From contig CAYREF010000027.1 in assembly GCA_964423265.1 (NCBI GenBank), positions 1 through 26,474 of the forward strand: a stretch of DNA of 26,474 nucleotides. The letters are read 5' to 3'. Each line of letters starts with the position of its first letter. The stretch's first letter is position 1. This document shows, piece by piece, positions 6,325 to 16,000 of this stretch. The notes beneath the pieces were generated by a model. That model had not been told where the DNA came from and did no database searches. It saw only the letters and a list, made by a program, of their open reading frames with translations. Position numbers and translations under genes: made by a program. This DNA is from M55B165 sp964423265. Its GTDB lineage: Bacteria; Actinomycetota; Humimicrobiia; Humimicrobiales; Humimicrobiaceae.

Positions 6325-7707
6325 ATGATTGAGACCAGTTTAGTAAAGAAAGTACTGTCCGCCATGCTAAAAAGTGGCGGGGATTTTGCTGAGATTTATT
6401 TGCAGAAGAAGGTAAATAACAGCATAAAACTCGAAGACCAAAAAATAGAAAGCTCTATAGGCGGCTTTGACGTCGGCTGTGGATTAAGGCTATGGCATGA
6501 AGGCTCCACTTATTATGGCTATGTTGACTCAATTAAAAAAGATGACCTGCTTAATGCTGCAAGAATCCTAGCAAGTTCTATTGGAAGTAGCAATGCAGGC
6601 AGTGCTATAAAAGTGGGGGAGGCTTCTAAGAGCTCTGGCAGGGTAGATAAGAAACCCAGCACCATTGCCCTGGAGAAAAAAAGGGATATGCTTTTAGCGG
6701 TAGACGGTTCTGCCAGGAATTTTAACCAGCATATAATACAGGTAGCTTCAAATATCTCAGATTTGGAGCAGGAGATATTTATTGCCAATTCATGGGGCCA
6801 CTCTTCTTATGAAAAATCAGTTAAAGTTATTCTTACTGTAAATGTAGTGGCAGCTAAGGAAGGGGAAATAAGGACTGGCTATAAATCTTATGCCAAGACT
6901 CTAGGGTATGAAATGTTCGGCCAGAAATCTCCTGAAGATGTAGCTCTGCAGGCAGCAGGAATTGCAGTTCGGATGCTGGATGCGATGGGAGCTCCTGCGG
7001 GTGAGATGCCGGTAGTAATTGGGCCTGCTTTTGGAGGTGTAATTTTTCATGAGGCCTGCGGACATGGCCTGGAAGCTGATGCCATAATAAAGGATGCTTC
7101 AGTTTTTAAGGGAAAACTGGGCAAAAAAGTAGCCTCCGGCCTGGTTACAGCAATAGATGATCCCAGCCTGGATGGCCATTGGGGCTCATACAGGTTTGAT
7201 GATGAATCATACAAAAGCGGTAAAACTACCCTCATTGAAGAAGGCATCCTTAAAAGCTTTATTTCTGACCTGAAATCTTCAAAGAAACTGCGCTCAGCCC
7301 AGACTGGAAATGGTAGGAGGCAGTCATACAGACATATACCTTATCCCAGGATGAGCAACACCTATATTGCTAATGGCAGCGAGGCTCCTGAAGACATAAT
7401 TGGATCTGTTAGCAGAGGAATTTATGCCAAGGAATTTGCAGGGGGGCAGGTGGATCCTGCTACCGGGGATTTTGTATTTGGAATAAGCGAGGGCTATATT
7501 ATAGAAAATGGGGAGATTGGAGAGCCCATAAAAGGCGCAACCCTTATAGGGAATGGGCCAAATGTTCTGCAAAAAATAGAAGCAGTGGGAAATGATTTAG
7601 GTTTTGCTCCTGGTTTCTGCGGAAAGAATGGCCAGTCTATTGCCAATGAAGTGGGCCAGCCAACCATAAAAGTGGCAAAAATGACCGTGGGAGGCACAGA
7701 AAAATAA
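6325..7707 (+). CDS. tldD: TldD metalloprotease subunit
   Basis: 460 residues, full length for the family. TldD pairs with TldE/PmbA to form a zinc protease that degrades unfolded peptides and matures some peptide natural products. The catalytic helix is visible as HEACGHGLEAD (H242, E243, H247, HExxxH). Downstream are further conserved blocks: GSYRFDDE, a Gly/Arg stretch ending RRQSYRHIPYPRMSNTYI, and the C-terminal GGQVDPATGDF. The stop TAA shares its last A with the ATG of tldE, so the two are translationally coupled. No precursor-peptide gene is seen beside the pair. The ribosome site is weak, and translation may be coupled to the YtxH gene 13 nt upstream. Confidence 0.93.
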   Translation: MIETSLVKKVLSAMLKSGGDFAEIYLQKKVNNSIKLEDQKIESSIGGFDVGCGLRLWHEGSTYYGYVDSIKKDDLLNAARILASSIGSSNAGSAIKVGEASKSSGRVDKKPSTIALEKKRDMLLAVDGSARNFNQHIIQVASNISDLEQEIFIANSWGHSSYEKSVKVILTVNVVAAKEGEIRTGYKSYAKTLGYEMFGQKSPEDVALQAAGIAVRMLDAMGAPAGEMPVVIGPAFGGVIFHEACGHGLEADAIIKDASVFKGKLGKKVASGLVTAIDDPSLDGHWGSYRFDDESYKSGKTTLIEEGILKSFISDLKSSKKLRSAQTGNGRRQSYRHIPYPRMSNTYIANGSEAPEDIIGSVSRGIYAKEFAGGQVDPATGDFVFGISEGYIIENGEIGEPIKGATLIGNGPNVLQKIEAVGNDLGFAPGFCGKNGQSIANEVGQPTIKVAKMTVGGTEK

Positions 7708-9083
7708 TGCAGGAAAAAAAACTTACTGGAATCTGCAAAGAAGTTGCAAAAAACCTGGAAGGAAAAAATCTAGACGGTTATGAGGTTTATGCCTCTAATT
7801 CTGTGGAAAATGATATAGAGGTGTTTAAGGGAAGGGTAGATTCCCTTTCTTTTTCTGATTCCAGCGGTATAGGCATAAGGATATTTAGGGATAATGCTAT
7901 AGGCTATGCTTATACTTCTATGCTGGAAGGAGGCAGTATTTCAGATTGTGCGGAAAGAGCTATAGAGAATAGCAGGATTACCACAAAGGAAAAGATAAAT
8001 GCCCTGCCCGGAAAGGAAGAATATTTATACCCGGAAAAAACAACCGGCACAGATAGCCTATTTAGCAAAAACTATTTTAAATTAACCCTAGAAGAAAAAA
8101 TAAAGGCTACCAAAGACCTGGAAAAGATAACCAAGGGCAAAGACAAAAGGATTAAGGGTATACAGCATGTGATGTACCATGATAATGCCTTAGAGGTAGC
8201 CCTAATCAACTCTAAGGGCTTTTCTGACAGCTACCGTGCTTCAGGCTGCTTTATGTACATTAGTGCAATATCCAAGCAAAATGACGACACCTCAACCGGA
8301 GACTATTTTGGCTTCGGGAGGGATTTGGGCCAGATTGACCTGGATGATATTGCCTCCAATGCGGCAAAGAGATCAACCATGCTTCTGGGAGGAAAAAAAG
8401 TAAGGTCCCAGAAAATGGATTTAATACTGGATCCTTTGGTGGCTGCACAACTGATGGGAGTTATTGCTGATGCTTTAACTGCTGATTCAGTACAGAAAGG
8501 AAAATCTATTTTTAAGGGTAAGATAGGCAAAAAAATATTTTCTATAGATATTGACATATATGACAATGGAGTGCTTGAGGGTGGGCTTTCATCGGCTCCA
8601 TTTGACGGAGAAGGTGTATACAGGGGAAAAACCGCAGTAGTAAAGAATGGGATTTTGAAAACTTTCCTTTACAATACTTACACTGCCAGGAAAGATAAGA
8701 CCAAATCCACCGGCAATGCTCAAAGAGCATCCTACAGGTCCACACCTTCTGTTGGGATATCTAATTTTTATGTAGAGCCCGGCAACCGGAGTGCCAGGGA
8801 TATAATTTCGGGCACCAGCAAGGGATTTATGGTTTCAGACATAATTGGCCTGCATTCAGGGGCAAATCCTATTAGCGGGGATATAAGTGTGGGGGCCAAG
8901 GGCCTGCTTGTAGAAAACGGTAGCATTGCAGCTCCGGTTAAGGAGGTTACCATAGCTACTAATTTCCTGGGTTTATGTAAAAGCATAAAGATGGTGGCTG
9001 ATGACTTGAGGTTTATACCCTCTTCGGGATATATTGGAAGCCCTACCATGCTGGTAGAAGGCATAATGGTTGCAGGTACCTAG
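7707..9083 (+). CDS. tldE: TldE/PmbA protease partner subunit
   Basis: 458 residues. It is homologous to TldD but lacks the HExxxH zinc helix, as expected of the TldE/PmbA subunit, which completes the cavity around the TldD active site. Family blocks present include GIGIRIF near residue 50, QKMDLILDPLVAAQLMG around 235, SSAPFDGEGV, NAQRASYRSTPSVGISNFYV, and the C-terminal GANPISGDISVGAKG. Its start overlaps the tldD stop by one base. The stop codon lies in the palindrome CTAG, which also contains the stop codon of the convergent gene at 9080, so the two 3' ends overlap by 4 bp. Confidence 0.93.
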   Translation: MQEKKLTGICKEVAKNLEGKNLDGYEVYASNSVENDIEVFKGRVDSLSFSDSSGIGIRIFRDNAIGYAYTSMLEGGSISDCAERAIENSRITTKEKINALPGKEEYLYPEKTTGTDSLFSKNYFKLTLEEKIKATKDLEKITKGKDKRIKGIQHVMYHDNALEVALINSKGFSDSYRASGCFMYISAISKQNDDTSTGDYFGFGRDLGQIDLDDIASNAAKRSTMLLGGKKVRSQKMDLILDPLVAAQLMGVIADALTADSVQKGKSIFKGKIGKKIFSIDIDIYDNGVLEGGLSSAPFDGEGVYRGKTAVVKNGILKTFLYNTYTARKDKTKSTGNAQRASYRSTPSVGISNFYVEPGNRSARDIISGTSKGFMVSDIIGLHSGANPISGDISVGAKGLLVENGSIAAPVKEVTIATNFLGLCKSIKMVADDLRFIPSSGYIGSPTMLVEGIMVAGT

Positions 9084-9574
9084 CCTGCAGTTATAAATCT
9101 TACATATCCCACGGTGTGGCAAATTACAGTTACTATAATCCCTGCCATGAGCACCCCGATAGTGATGTGGAGTAGAGCTTTTTTTGGGGGTATGCCGAAC
9201 ACAAAGGCAATGAGGGCTCCGGTATATCCACCGGTTATAGGCAGGGGAATTCCCACAAAGCCTATAAGTGCATAGCCGGTATATCTTTCAAACCTTTTAG
9301 AATATTTCCTCCTGGTCCTGTCAAATAGCCAGTTAAAAAACCTATTGGCTAGATGGAACCTGCTCATCAAAAACCTGGATATGGGCTCAAGTATCCATAG
9401 TATTATTACTACTGGGACCATGTTTCCCAGAACTGCTATTATGTAAGTTTCCACAATGCCCATCTTGTAAGTTCCCAGGGCTATTGGTATGGCAGCCCTT
9501 AGTTCTCCTATTGGAGTCATGGCTGTAAAAAAGGTTGCCATATAATGATAAAGCTGTGCTAGTATACTAGGCAT
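9080..9574 (-). CDS. small multidrug export family (COG2426) membrane protein
   Basis: 164 residues with about four or five hydrophobic helices. The opening block FTAMTPIGELRAAIPIALG and the later block FVGIPLPITGGYTGALIA are the diagnostic repeats of the PF06695/COG2426 family. The family name suggests drug export, but evidence for that function is thin; the paired Pro-Gly re-entrant-like motifs also recall DedA-type lipid or solute carriers. The gene is convergent with tldE (4-bp overlap) and divergent from uppP, whose start is 79 bp away. Confidence 0.85.
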   Translation of the reverse strand: MPSILAQLYHYMATFFTAMTPIGELRAAIPIALGTYKMGIVETYIIAVLGNMVPVVIILWILEPISRFLMSRFHLANRFFNWLFDRTRRKYSKRFERYTGYALIGFVGIPLPITGGYTGALIAFVFGIPPKKALLHITIGVLMAGIIVTVICHTVGYVRFITAG

Positions 9575-9652
9575 ATTTTTTAATTTTTATAATTTTATGT
9601 TACTATTTAGCAAATTAGAGGCTAGCTTTAAAATATTTAAACATTATATAAG

Positions 9653-10492
9653 TTGAGTATATTACAGTCAATTATTTTAGGCATAATTCAAGGCATTACC
9701 GAATTCTTTCCAATAAGCAGTTCGGGGCATCTGGTAATTTTACCCTATTTTTTTTCATGGGATTACATCCCCCTTTATTTTACCGTCACCGTCCATTTCG
9801 GAACCCTGCTGGCAGTTGTATCTGTTTTTTATAAAGACATTGTAAGTATTATAAAGGGATTTTTTTTGGGCTTGTTTATAAAAAAGCAAAGAAAAAGTTC
9901 TGACTTTAAGCTTTCCCTTTTTATAATCCTGGGCACCATCCCTGCAGCAGTAATAGGGTTTCTGGCTGAAGATTATACAGAAAAGCTTTTTTCCAGCCCC
10001 CTTATGGTAGCAGCATTTTTACTGGTTACGGCACTGCTTTTGTGGACCAGCGAGATCGGGGGAAGGCATATGGAGAAAAATACCGGTGGACATAATAAGT
10101 TAAGTTTTCCAATTGTCCTGGTAGTGGGCCTGGGGCAGGCTCTGGCCATATTTCCAGGCATTTCCAGGTCAGGGGCTACCATATCATCTGCAAGGTATTT
10201 TGGGATCAGCAGAAAGGAAGCGGTAAGGTTTTCATTTTTGCTTTCAGTTCCCGTAATATTAGGCTCTTTTATATTTGAAATATTTAGCGAATGGGCAGAG
10301 ATAGCCAGCGGGGGAAGGATAGTGTTGGTAAATCTCCTGGTGGGACTTATTTTCTCTTTTATAGCGGGCTATTTTGCTATAAAATTTTTACTGAATATGG
10401 TAAGCACGAAGAACTTAAATGTATTTGCAATTTATTGTACAGTTTTATCTGTAATTATTTTTGTTTTTTATTTTATTACAAAATTATTTTAA
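9653..10492 (+). CDS. uppP: undecaprenyl-diphosphatase UppP (BacA)
   Basis: 279 residues. It is an integral membrane phosphatase that recycles undecaprenyl pyrophosphate to the monophosphate carrier for peptidoglycan and surface polysaccharide synthesis, and confers bacitracin tolerance. The two active-site motifs are plain: QGITEFFPISSSGH at the N-terminus and FPGISRSGATI in the second half. The start is TTG (SILQSIILG), chosen because it gives the usual N-terminus and an in-frame stop lies just upstream. There is no good ribosome site in front of it, so expression may be low. It precedes an RmlA-type gene by 17 nt, consistent with a shared envelope-glycan role. Confidence 0.92.
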   Translation: MSILQSIILGIIQGITEFFPISSSGHLVILPYFFSWDYIPLYFTVTVHFGTLLAVVSVFYKDIVSIIKGFFLGLFIKKQRKSSDFKLSLFIILGTIPAAVIGFLAEDYTEKLFSSPLMVAAFLLVTALLLWTSEIGGRHMEKNTGGHNKLSFPIVLVVGLGQALAIFPGISRSGATISSARYFGISRKEAVRFSFLLSVPVILGSFIFEIFSEWAEIASGGRIVLVNLLVGLIFSFIAGYFAIKFLLNMVSTKNLNVFAIYCTVLSVIIFVFYFITKLF

Positions 10493-10509
10493 GGAATGGT
10501 GATTGAAAA

Positions 10510-11238
10510 ATGAAAGGCGTTATACTGGCGGGAGGACTGGGCACAAGGCTTATGCCTTGCACCAAGGTTACCAATAAACATTTGCTGCCTGTTTATGATA
10601 AGCCCATGATATATTATCCATTGGAGACAATGGTAGATGCAGGCCTTGAGGATATAATGATTGTAACTGGTGGAAATTATGCTGGGGACTTTCTGAGGCT
10701 TTTGGGGAATGGAAGTGAGTTTGGCCTAAAGGATATAAGCTATACCTACCAGGAAGGTGAAGGAGGCATAGCGGCTGCCTTGAAACTTGCAGAAAATTTT
10801 GTGGACAAGGATAAAGTGTTTGTTATGCTTGGGGATAATATAATTGAAGATGATATAGAACCATATATAAAGGAGTTTGAAGGCAGAAAAAAAGGCGCTC
10901 ATATCTTCCTTAAAGAAGTAGAGGATCCGGAAAGGTTTGGGGTTGCAGAAGTTGATGGGGGCAAGGTAGTAAACATTGAAGAAAAGCCCAAAAACCCTAA
11001 AAGCAATTACGCTGTTACCGGGCTCTACATGTATGACAATGAGGTTTTTGATATTGTAAAAACCCTAAAACCTTCAGACAGGGGAGAGCTGGAAATAACT
11101 GATGTAAACAATGCATATATAAACAGGGGAATTATGACCTACACACTCCTTAAGGGTTGGTGGACGGATGCAGGAACCTTCGGCTCCCTGTTTAGAGCCA
11201 GCAAACTAATTGCTAGCAAGATGGAAAATAATAAGTAA
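10510..11238 (+). CDS. RmlA-type sugar-1-phosphate nucleotidyltransferase (short form)
   Basis: 242 residues. The NTP-binding signature GGLGTRLMPCTK is at residues 8-19. NKHLLPVYDKPMIYYPLE (about 22-39), the metal-binding Asp in VMLGDNII, and EEKPKNPKSNYAVTGLYMYD follow the glucose-1-phosphate thymidylyltransferase family. The late block RGELEITDVNNAYI and the final GWWTDAGTF support dTDP-glucose synthesis. The C-terminal allosteric extension of long RmlA (about 290 residues) is absent, as in short family members. No rmlBCD is nearby, so the exact sugar is not proven. It lies 17 nt after uppP. The 3' end is 2 bp from the convergent zinc-ribbon gene. Confidence 0.85.
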   Translation: MKGVILAGGLGTRLMPCTKVTNKHLLPVYDKPMIYYPLETMVDAGLEDIMIVTGGNYAGDFLRLLGNGSEFGLKDISYTYQEGEGGIAAALKLAENFVDKDKVFVMLGDNIIEDDIEPYIKEFEGRKKGAHIFLKEVEDPERFGVAEVDGGKVVNIEEKPKNPKSNYAVTGLYMYDNEVFDIVKTLKPSDRGELEITDVNNAYINRGIMTYTLLKGWWTDAGTFGSLFRASKLIASKMENNK

Positions 11239-11240
11239 AA

Positions 11241-11432
11241 CTAAATCTTAGCTATATTTTTAGAATCGCAGCAAGGGCATTGCTTTATGGTAAAATTAGA
11301 CTTCCAGCAACTGTCGGATACCTTGTAAGCCCAATCATACCCGTTTTTAGTCCTGTAGATTTCTACGCTTCCGCTTTCTTGTGCTTCCCCAATAAATTTT
11401 TCTGTATTGCCACATTCCAGGCATTTATACAT
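11241..11432 (-). CDS. zinc-ribbon miniprotein
   Basis: 63 residues with a textbook AAAGGAG site seven nt before ATG, which strongly supports a real gene despite its size. Two cysteine pairs, CLEC near the N-terminus and CPCC near the C-terminus, would bind one zinc in a rubredoxin-like or zinc-ribbon knuckle fold. An aromatic, charged segment lies between them. A TATAAT hexamer (11469-11474, minus strand) sits about 37 nt upstream. Function is unknown; candidates are a metal-responsive adaptor or a nucleic-acid-binding protein. Confidence 0.75.
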   Translation of the reverse strand: MYKCLECGNTEKFIGEAQESGSVEIYRTKNGYDWAYKVSDSCWKSNFTIKQCPCCDSKNIAKI

Positions 11433-11521
11433 GAATCTCCTTTCAGTTATTCTCAGTTATTATGGCATATTATAGTATAAATGGGTTTATTTATAAATAA
11501 CTTTTTTAAAAATAAATAAGT

Positions 11522-11550
11522 TTGACTAAAAAAAATTGCTCTGATAATAT
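11522..11550 (+). promoter_or_regulatory. promoter of the DUF-trx-DUF72 unit
   Basis: TTGACT (11522-11527), a 17-nt spacer and TAATAT (11545-11550) lie about 26 nt before the ATG at 11576. The -35 has a single mismatch. The region is shared with the divergent zinc-ribbon gene. Confidence 0.6.
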
Positions 11551-11575
11551 CATCTTAAAAACATGGGGGATGTAA

Positions 11576-11818
11576 ATGAAAGGCCCAAGGGACAAAGTAA
11601 AAGTGAAAGTTAAAACTGAATCCTATATCGTAGAAGGCACTGTCCACATAATGGTTGGAGGAAGGCTCAGTGATTACATGACTTCACATGTTGACAAGTT
11701 TATACCAATTACCGATGCACATGTGACTCCCACAAGCAGGAAATTCCCAGAGGAAAAAAGAAAAAGGGAAGTAGTTTTTATTAATGTTGAAAAAATAGAA
11801 ATGATAGAGTATCTTTAA
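11576..11818 (+). CDS. small conserved-looking protein of unknown function
   Basis: 80 residues with a GGGGGAT ribosome site. The sequence alternates short beta-prone runs (VKVKVKTESYIVEGTVHI, then VVFINVEKIEMIEYL at the end) around a Gly-rich turn (MVGGRLSDYM), which suggests a small beta-barrel. I recall similar short proteins annotated only as domains of unknown function, and I cannot assign a role. It begins a probable three-gene unit with thioredoxin (32 nt on) and a DUF72 protein. Confidence 0.7.
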   Translation: MKGPRDKVKVKVKTESYIVEGTVHIMVGGRLSDYMTSHVDKFIPITDAHVTPTSRKFPEEKRKREVVFINVEKIEMIEYL

Positions 11819-11850
11819 AAACAAATATTGAAAGGGAAAAAGGAGAAATA

Positions 11851-12177
11851 ATGGCAGAAGGAATGATTGATTTAACAGATTCTAATTTTAGCGATGAAGT
11901 AGTTAATTCTGATCTACCAGTTCTGGTAGATTTTTGGGCTGTATGGTGCGGTCCTTGCAAAATGATTGAACCTGAAATTGAAAAAATTGCTGATGAAAAA
12001 AAAGACGTGCTTAAAATTGGCAGGTTAAATGTTGATGAAAATAGGGATACAGCCATAAAATATGGAATTAGCAGCATTCCCACTTTATTGTTATTTAAAG
12101 ATGGGCAAGTAGTCAAAAAAATAATAGGCGCTATGTCCAAGGACAAGATCCTAAACGAAATTTCATCACAATTATGA
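11851..12177 (+). CDS. trxA: thioredoxin
   Basis: 108 residues, standard thioredoxin length. The active site WCGPCK is at residues 32-37, after the conserved VLVDFWA strand. The cis-proline loop SSIPTLLLFKDG and the buried Asp (VDFWA) are present. It is a cytosolic disulfide reductase that would be reduced by a thioredoxin reductase not in this window. Ribosome site AAGGAGA precedes the ATG. It is flanked by an unknown 80-residue protein upstream and a DUF72 protein 4 nt downstream, so it is probably co-transcribed with both. Confidence 0.95.
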   Translation: MAEGMIDLTDSNFSDEVVNSDLPVLVDFWAVWCGPCKMIEPEIEKIADEKKDVLKIGRLNVDENRDTAIKYGISSIPTLLLFKDGQVVKKIIGAMSKDKILNEISSQL

Positions 12178-12181
12178 TTAG

Positions 12182-12982
12182 ATGACAAATCTTTTTATAG
12201 GAACTTCAGGCTATAAATACAAAGATTGGGTTGGGGTTTTTTACCCGGAAGGATTGGAAGAAAAGAAAAATTTAAACTATTACGGGCAAAGCTTTAATGC
12301 GGTGGAGATAAATTTTACCTATTATTCACACCCCAACCCTTTCATTTTCTATAATTTGGCCAAAAAAGTAAGAAAAGGTTTCCAGTTTTCAGTTAAAGCC
12401 CATAGCTCTGTAACCCACAGCAGGGATTTCAAAAAAGAGGAGATAAAAAATTTTTTTGACTCCCTAAAACCATTAAAAGATGCAAGTAAACTGGGCTGTA
12501 TTCTACTCCAGTTTCCCTTCTCTTTTAAATTCAGTCAGTCTAGCCTCGAATACCTGAAAGAGGTGGGGGAGCGTTTTCAGGGTTATGAATCAGCAGTTGA
12601 ATTCAGAAATGACTCCTGGCTGAGGGAAGAAACCTTCAAAACGCTGAAGGATTTAAGGCTTGGCTTTTGCAATGTGGACCAGCCACAGCTCAGGGGCCTG
12701 CTTCCTCCCACAGATATAAATACCACCAGGGTTGGATATATTAGATTCCATGGAAGGAACTCAGCCCAATGGTGGAACCACCAGCATGCTTATCAGAGAT
12801 ATGACTACCTGTATTCTTCAAGCGAGCTTGAAGAATGGTTGCCCAGGATAAAAAATGTGGGTGCCAGCACTGAAAAAACATACATTTTTTTTAACAACCA
12901 TTATAAAGCTAAGTCTGCAAAATCTGCTAAAACATTGATTGATATACTAAAAGATAGTAATATTATTACTTCACAAAATTAG
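12182..12982 (+). CDS. DUF72 (YecE-like) TIM-barrel protein
   Basis: 266 residues. Diagnostic blocks are IGTSGYKYKDWVGVFYPEGL at the N-terminus, FNAVEINFTYYSHP (about 38-51), FSVKAHSSVTHSRDF, LLQFPFSF, AVEFRNDSW, YIRFHGRN and the final FFNNHYKAKSAKSAKTL. The fold is a TIM barrel related to xylose-isomerase-like enzymes; conserved Glu, Arg and His residues line the pocket, but no reaction is established. It starts 4 nt after the trx stop, without an obvious ribosome site, so it is probably translationally coupled. Confidence 0.9.
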   Translation: MTNLFIGTSGYKYKDWVGVFYPEGLEEKKNLNYYGQSFNAVEINFTYYSHPNPFIFYNLAKKVRKGFQFSVKAHSSVTHSRDFKKEEIKNFFDSLKPLKDASKLGCILLQFPFSFKFSQSSLEYLKEVGERFQGYESAVEFRNDSWLREETFKTLKDLRLGFCNVDQPQLRGLLPPTDINTTRVGYIRFHGRNSAQWWNHQHAYQRYDYLYSSSELEEWLPRIKNVGASTEKTYIFFNNHYKAKSAKSAKTLIDILKDSNIITSQN

Positions 12983-13044
12983 CCGAATTATATAAAATCT
13001 AAAGCAGTTTTTTAGTTTAAAGAATTAAGATTAGAGGATTGGCA

Positions 13045-16000
13045 ATGTTTAAAAAGGTTGACAGCAAAGTAAACTTGGTAGAGCTGGAAGAAAAAATATT
13101 AGGCTTTTGGGAGAAAAACAAAATTTTTAAAAAAAGTCTGGATAAGAACCAGGGCAGTGAAAAGTTCATTTTCTACGAGGGTCCCCCTACAGCAAATGGC
13201 ACCCCTGGAGTGCATCATGTGCTCTCAAGAGTGTTTAAAGATATCTTTCCAAGATATAAGACCATGAAGGGATATCATGTCCCCAGGAAAGCGGGGTGGG
13301 ACACCCATGGTCTGCCGGTAGAGCTGGAGATCGAGAAGAAGCTTAACATTAATTCCAAGAAAGAAATAGAAGACATAGGGATTGAAAAGTTTAACCGCCT
13401 ATGCAAGCAGAGTGTAATGAAATATGAGGAAGACTGGAAAAAAATGACCGAAAGGATAGGCTTCTGGCTTGACATGGAAAATGCCTATTTTACTTTCAAA
13501 AACGAGTATATAGAAACAGTATGGTGGATTTTAAAAACTATCTGGGAGAAAGGGCTTCTTTACAAAGACCACAAGATAGTCCCCTTTTGCCCCAGGTGCG
13601 GAACTGCACTATCGTCCCATGAGCTGGCCCTAGGGTATCAGGAAGTTGAAGATAAAACCATAGTGGTTAAATTTAAGCTTAAAGGTTCTAGTGACAAGTA
13701 TTTGCTTGTCTGGACCACAACTCCATGGACGCTAGTTTCCAATGTTGGATGTGCCGTAAGCAAGGACGCTGTTTATGTGGAGGTCTTATTTGAGGGTGAA
13801 AAGCTTGTGCTGGCAAAAGATTTGCTGGGGGATGTGTTCAAGGAAGATGACAGCTACCAGATTACAGATGAGTATAAAGGGGAAAAACTGGTAGGGCTAA
13901 GCTATCTTCCCGTATATGATTATGCAAAAAAGGATAATGCATACAGGGTGGTAGCGGGCGATTTTGTTTCTACCTCTGAAGGAACGGGAATAGTCCATAT
14001 TGCCCCGGCTTTTGGTGAAGATGACATGAAGGTGGGAAAAGAAAATAAATTGCCGGTAGTGCAGATGGTTACAGAGGAAGGGGCTTTTAAAAAAGAGGTA
14101 AAAAAATTCGGGGGACTGAATATTGAAAAAGCTAATCCTAAAATAGTAGCGGCCCTAAAGGAAAGGGGAATACTTTTTACCTTTGAAAAATACAGACACT
14201 CTTACCCGTTTTGCTGGAGATGTGATAGCAGGCTAATTTATTTTGCGAAACAAAGCTGGTATATAAAAACTTCTTCGCTAAAGGATGATTTAATAAAGTC
14301 TAATGAAGATGTAAGTTGGTATCCTGAACATATAAAGTATGGAAGGTTTGGGAAATGGCTGGAAAACAATGTTGATTGGGCTCTAACCAGAGAGCGTTAC
14401 TGGGGCACTCCTCTTCCTATCTGGGAAGATGAGCATGGTCATAGAGCATGTATCGGAAGCCTGGAAGAATTGAGAGAAAAGGCCAAGGATAAGTTTGAGA
14501 ACCTGGACCTGCACCGTCCATATGTGGATGAGGTAATAATAAAATGCCCAGAATGCGGAAGTGATATGCACCGGGTGTCTGAAGTTATAGATGTATGGTT
14601 TGATTCAGGATCTATGCCTTTTGCTCAAAACCATTACCCTTTTGAAAACAAAAAGCTGTTTGAAGAAAGCTACCCTGCAGATTTTATATGTGAAGCCATA
14701 GACCAGACCAGAGGCTGGTTTTATACTATGCTGACCATATCAACCCTGCTGTTTAAAAAATCAAGTTACAAGAATGTCCTGTGCCTGGGTTTAATAAATG
14801 ATGAGAATGGCCAGAAGATGAGCAAGTCCAGGGGCAATATTATAAAGCCATGGGAGATACTTAACCGGCAGGGAGCGGATGCATTAAGGTGGTATTTCTT
14901 TACCGGGGTTTCACCCTGGCTACCCAAAAACTTTTCTTCGAGTGCCATTGATGAAGTTGTAAGGAAGTTTTTGCTGACCTTGTGGAATACCTATTCCTTC
15001 TTTGTAATTTACGCAAATATAGATAATTTTAATCCCTCAGAACATGAGCTTAAAGTAGAAGACAGATATGAAATAGACAGGTGGATAATATCAGAATTAA
15101 ACCAGACCATAGAAGATGTAAATAGGTTAATGGACGACTTTAATGTTACTGACAGTGGAAGAAAAATACAGGAATTTGTAGACGACCTATCAAACTGGTA
15201 TGTAAGAAGAAGCAGGAGGCGCTTCTGGAAAAGTGAAGAAGATAACGATAAAATCAGCGCATATATGACACTATATGACTGCCTTTTAACTCTGTCTAAA
15301 TTACTGGCCCCATATATTCCTTTCTTGAGTGAAGAAATCTACCAGAATCTGGCAAATAGTATAGGGGAAGGTGAAGAAAGCGTACACCTGGAAGGCTATC
15401 CGGTAGTAGATGAAAGCTTAATAGATGGGGACCTGAGCTTTAAAATGGATATTGCCAGGAGAGTTGTAGGCTTGGGGAGGACTGTCAGGAATAAAATTAA
15501 TATAAAGACAAGACAACCTATAGAAAAAGTTAAAATATATTTTGAAAGGGACAAAAGCATAACGGATGCCATTAACCATTTCAAGGATATTATAAAAGAA
15601 GAGTTAAATATCAAAGAAATTGAATTTGTAGAAGATATGGGGGAACTGGTATCTTATGACATAAAGCCAAACCTTAAGCTGGTAGGTCCTAAATACGGAC
15701 CGCTGGTACCGAAAATAAAGGAAAAGCTGGATAGTGCTAATCAAGCCAAGCTGGCTCTAAAGGTCAACAACAACAAAAGGGTTTCCTTGATTATAGACGG
15801 AAAACAAATAGAACTGGAACCGGAGCAAATTCTGGTTGAAACCAAAAGTAGAAAAGGTTTTGGTATTGAAAGTGACGGGACATTTACTATAGGGCTCCCT
15901 ACAGAAATACCGGAACGCTTAATTGAGGAAGGCTTCAGCAGGGAACTGGTACACCAGATACAGAATTTAAGGAAGGAAGCAGACTTTGACATTGAAAATA

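Noticed and set aside
12983..13044. T-box leader before ileS
   Set aside because: Only 62 bp separate the DUF72 stop and the ileS ATG; there is no room for a T-box and no T-box sequence is seen.
13039..13047. TTG at 13039 as the ileS start
   Set aside because: GAGGA would abut the TTG with no spacing; ATG 13045 has proper spacing and gives the usual N-terminus.
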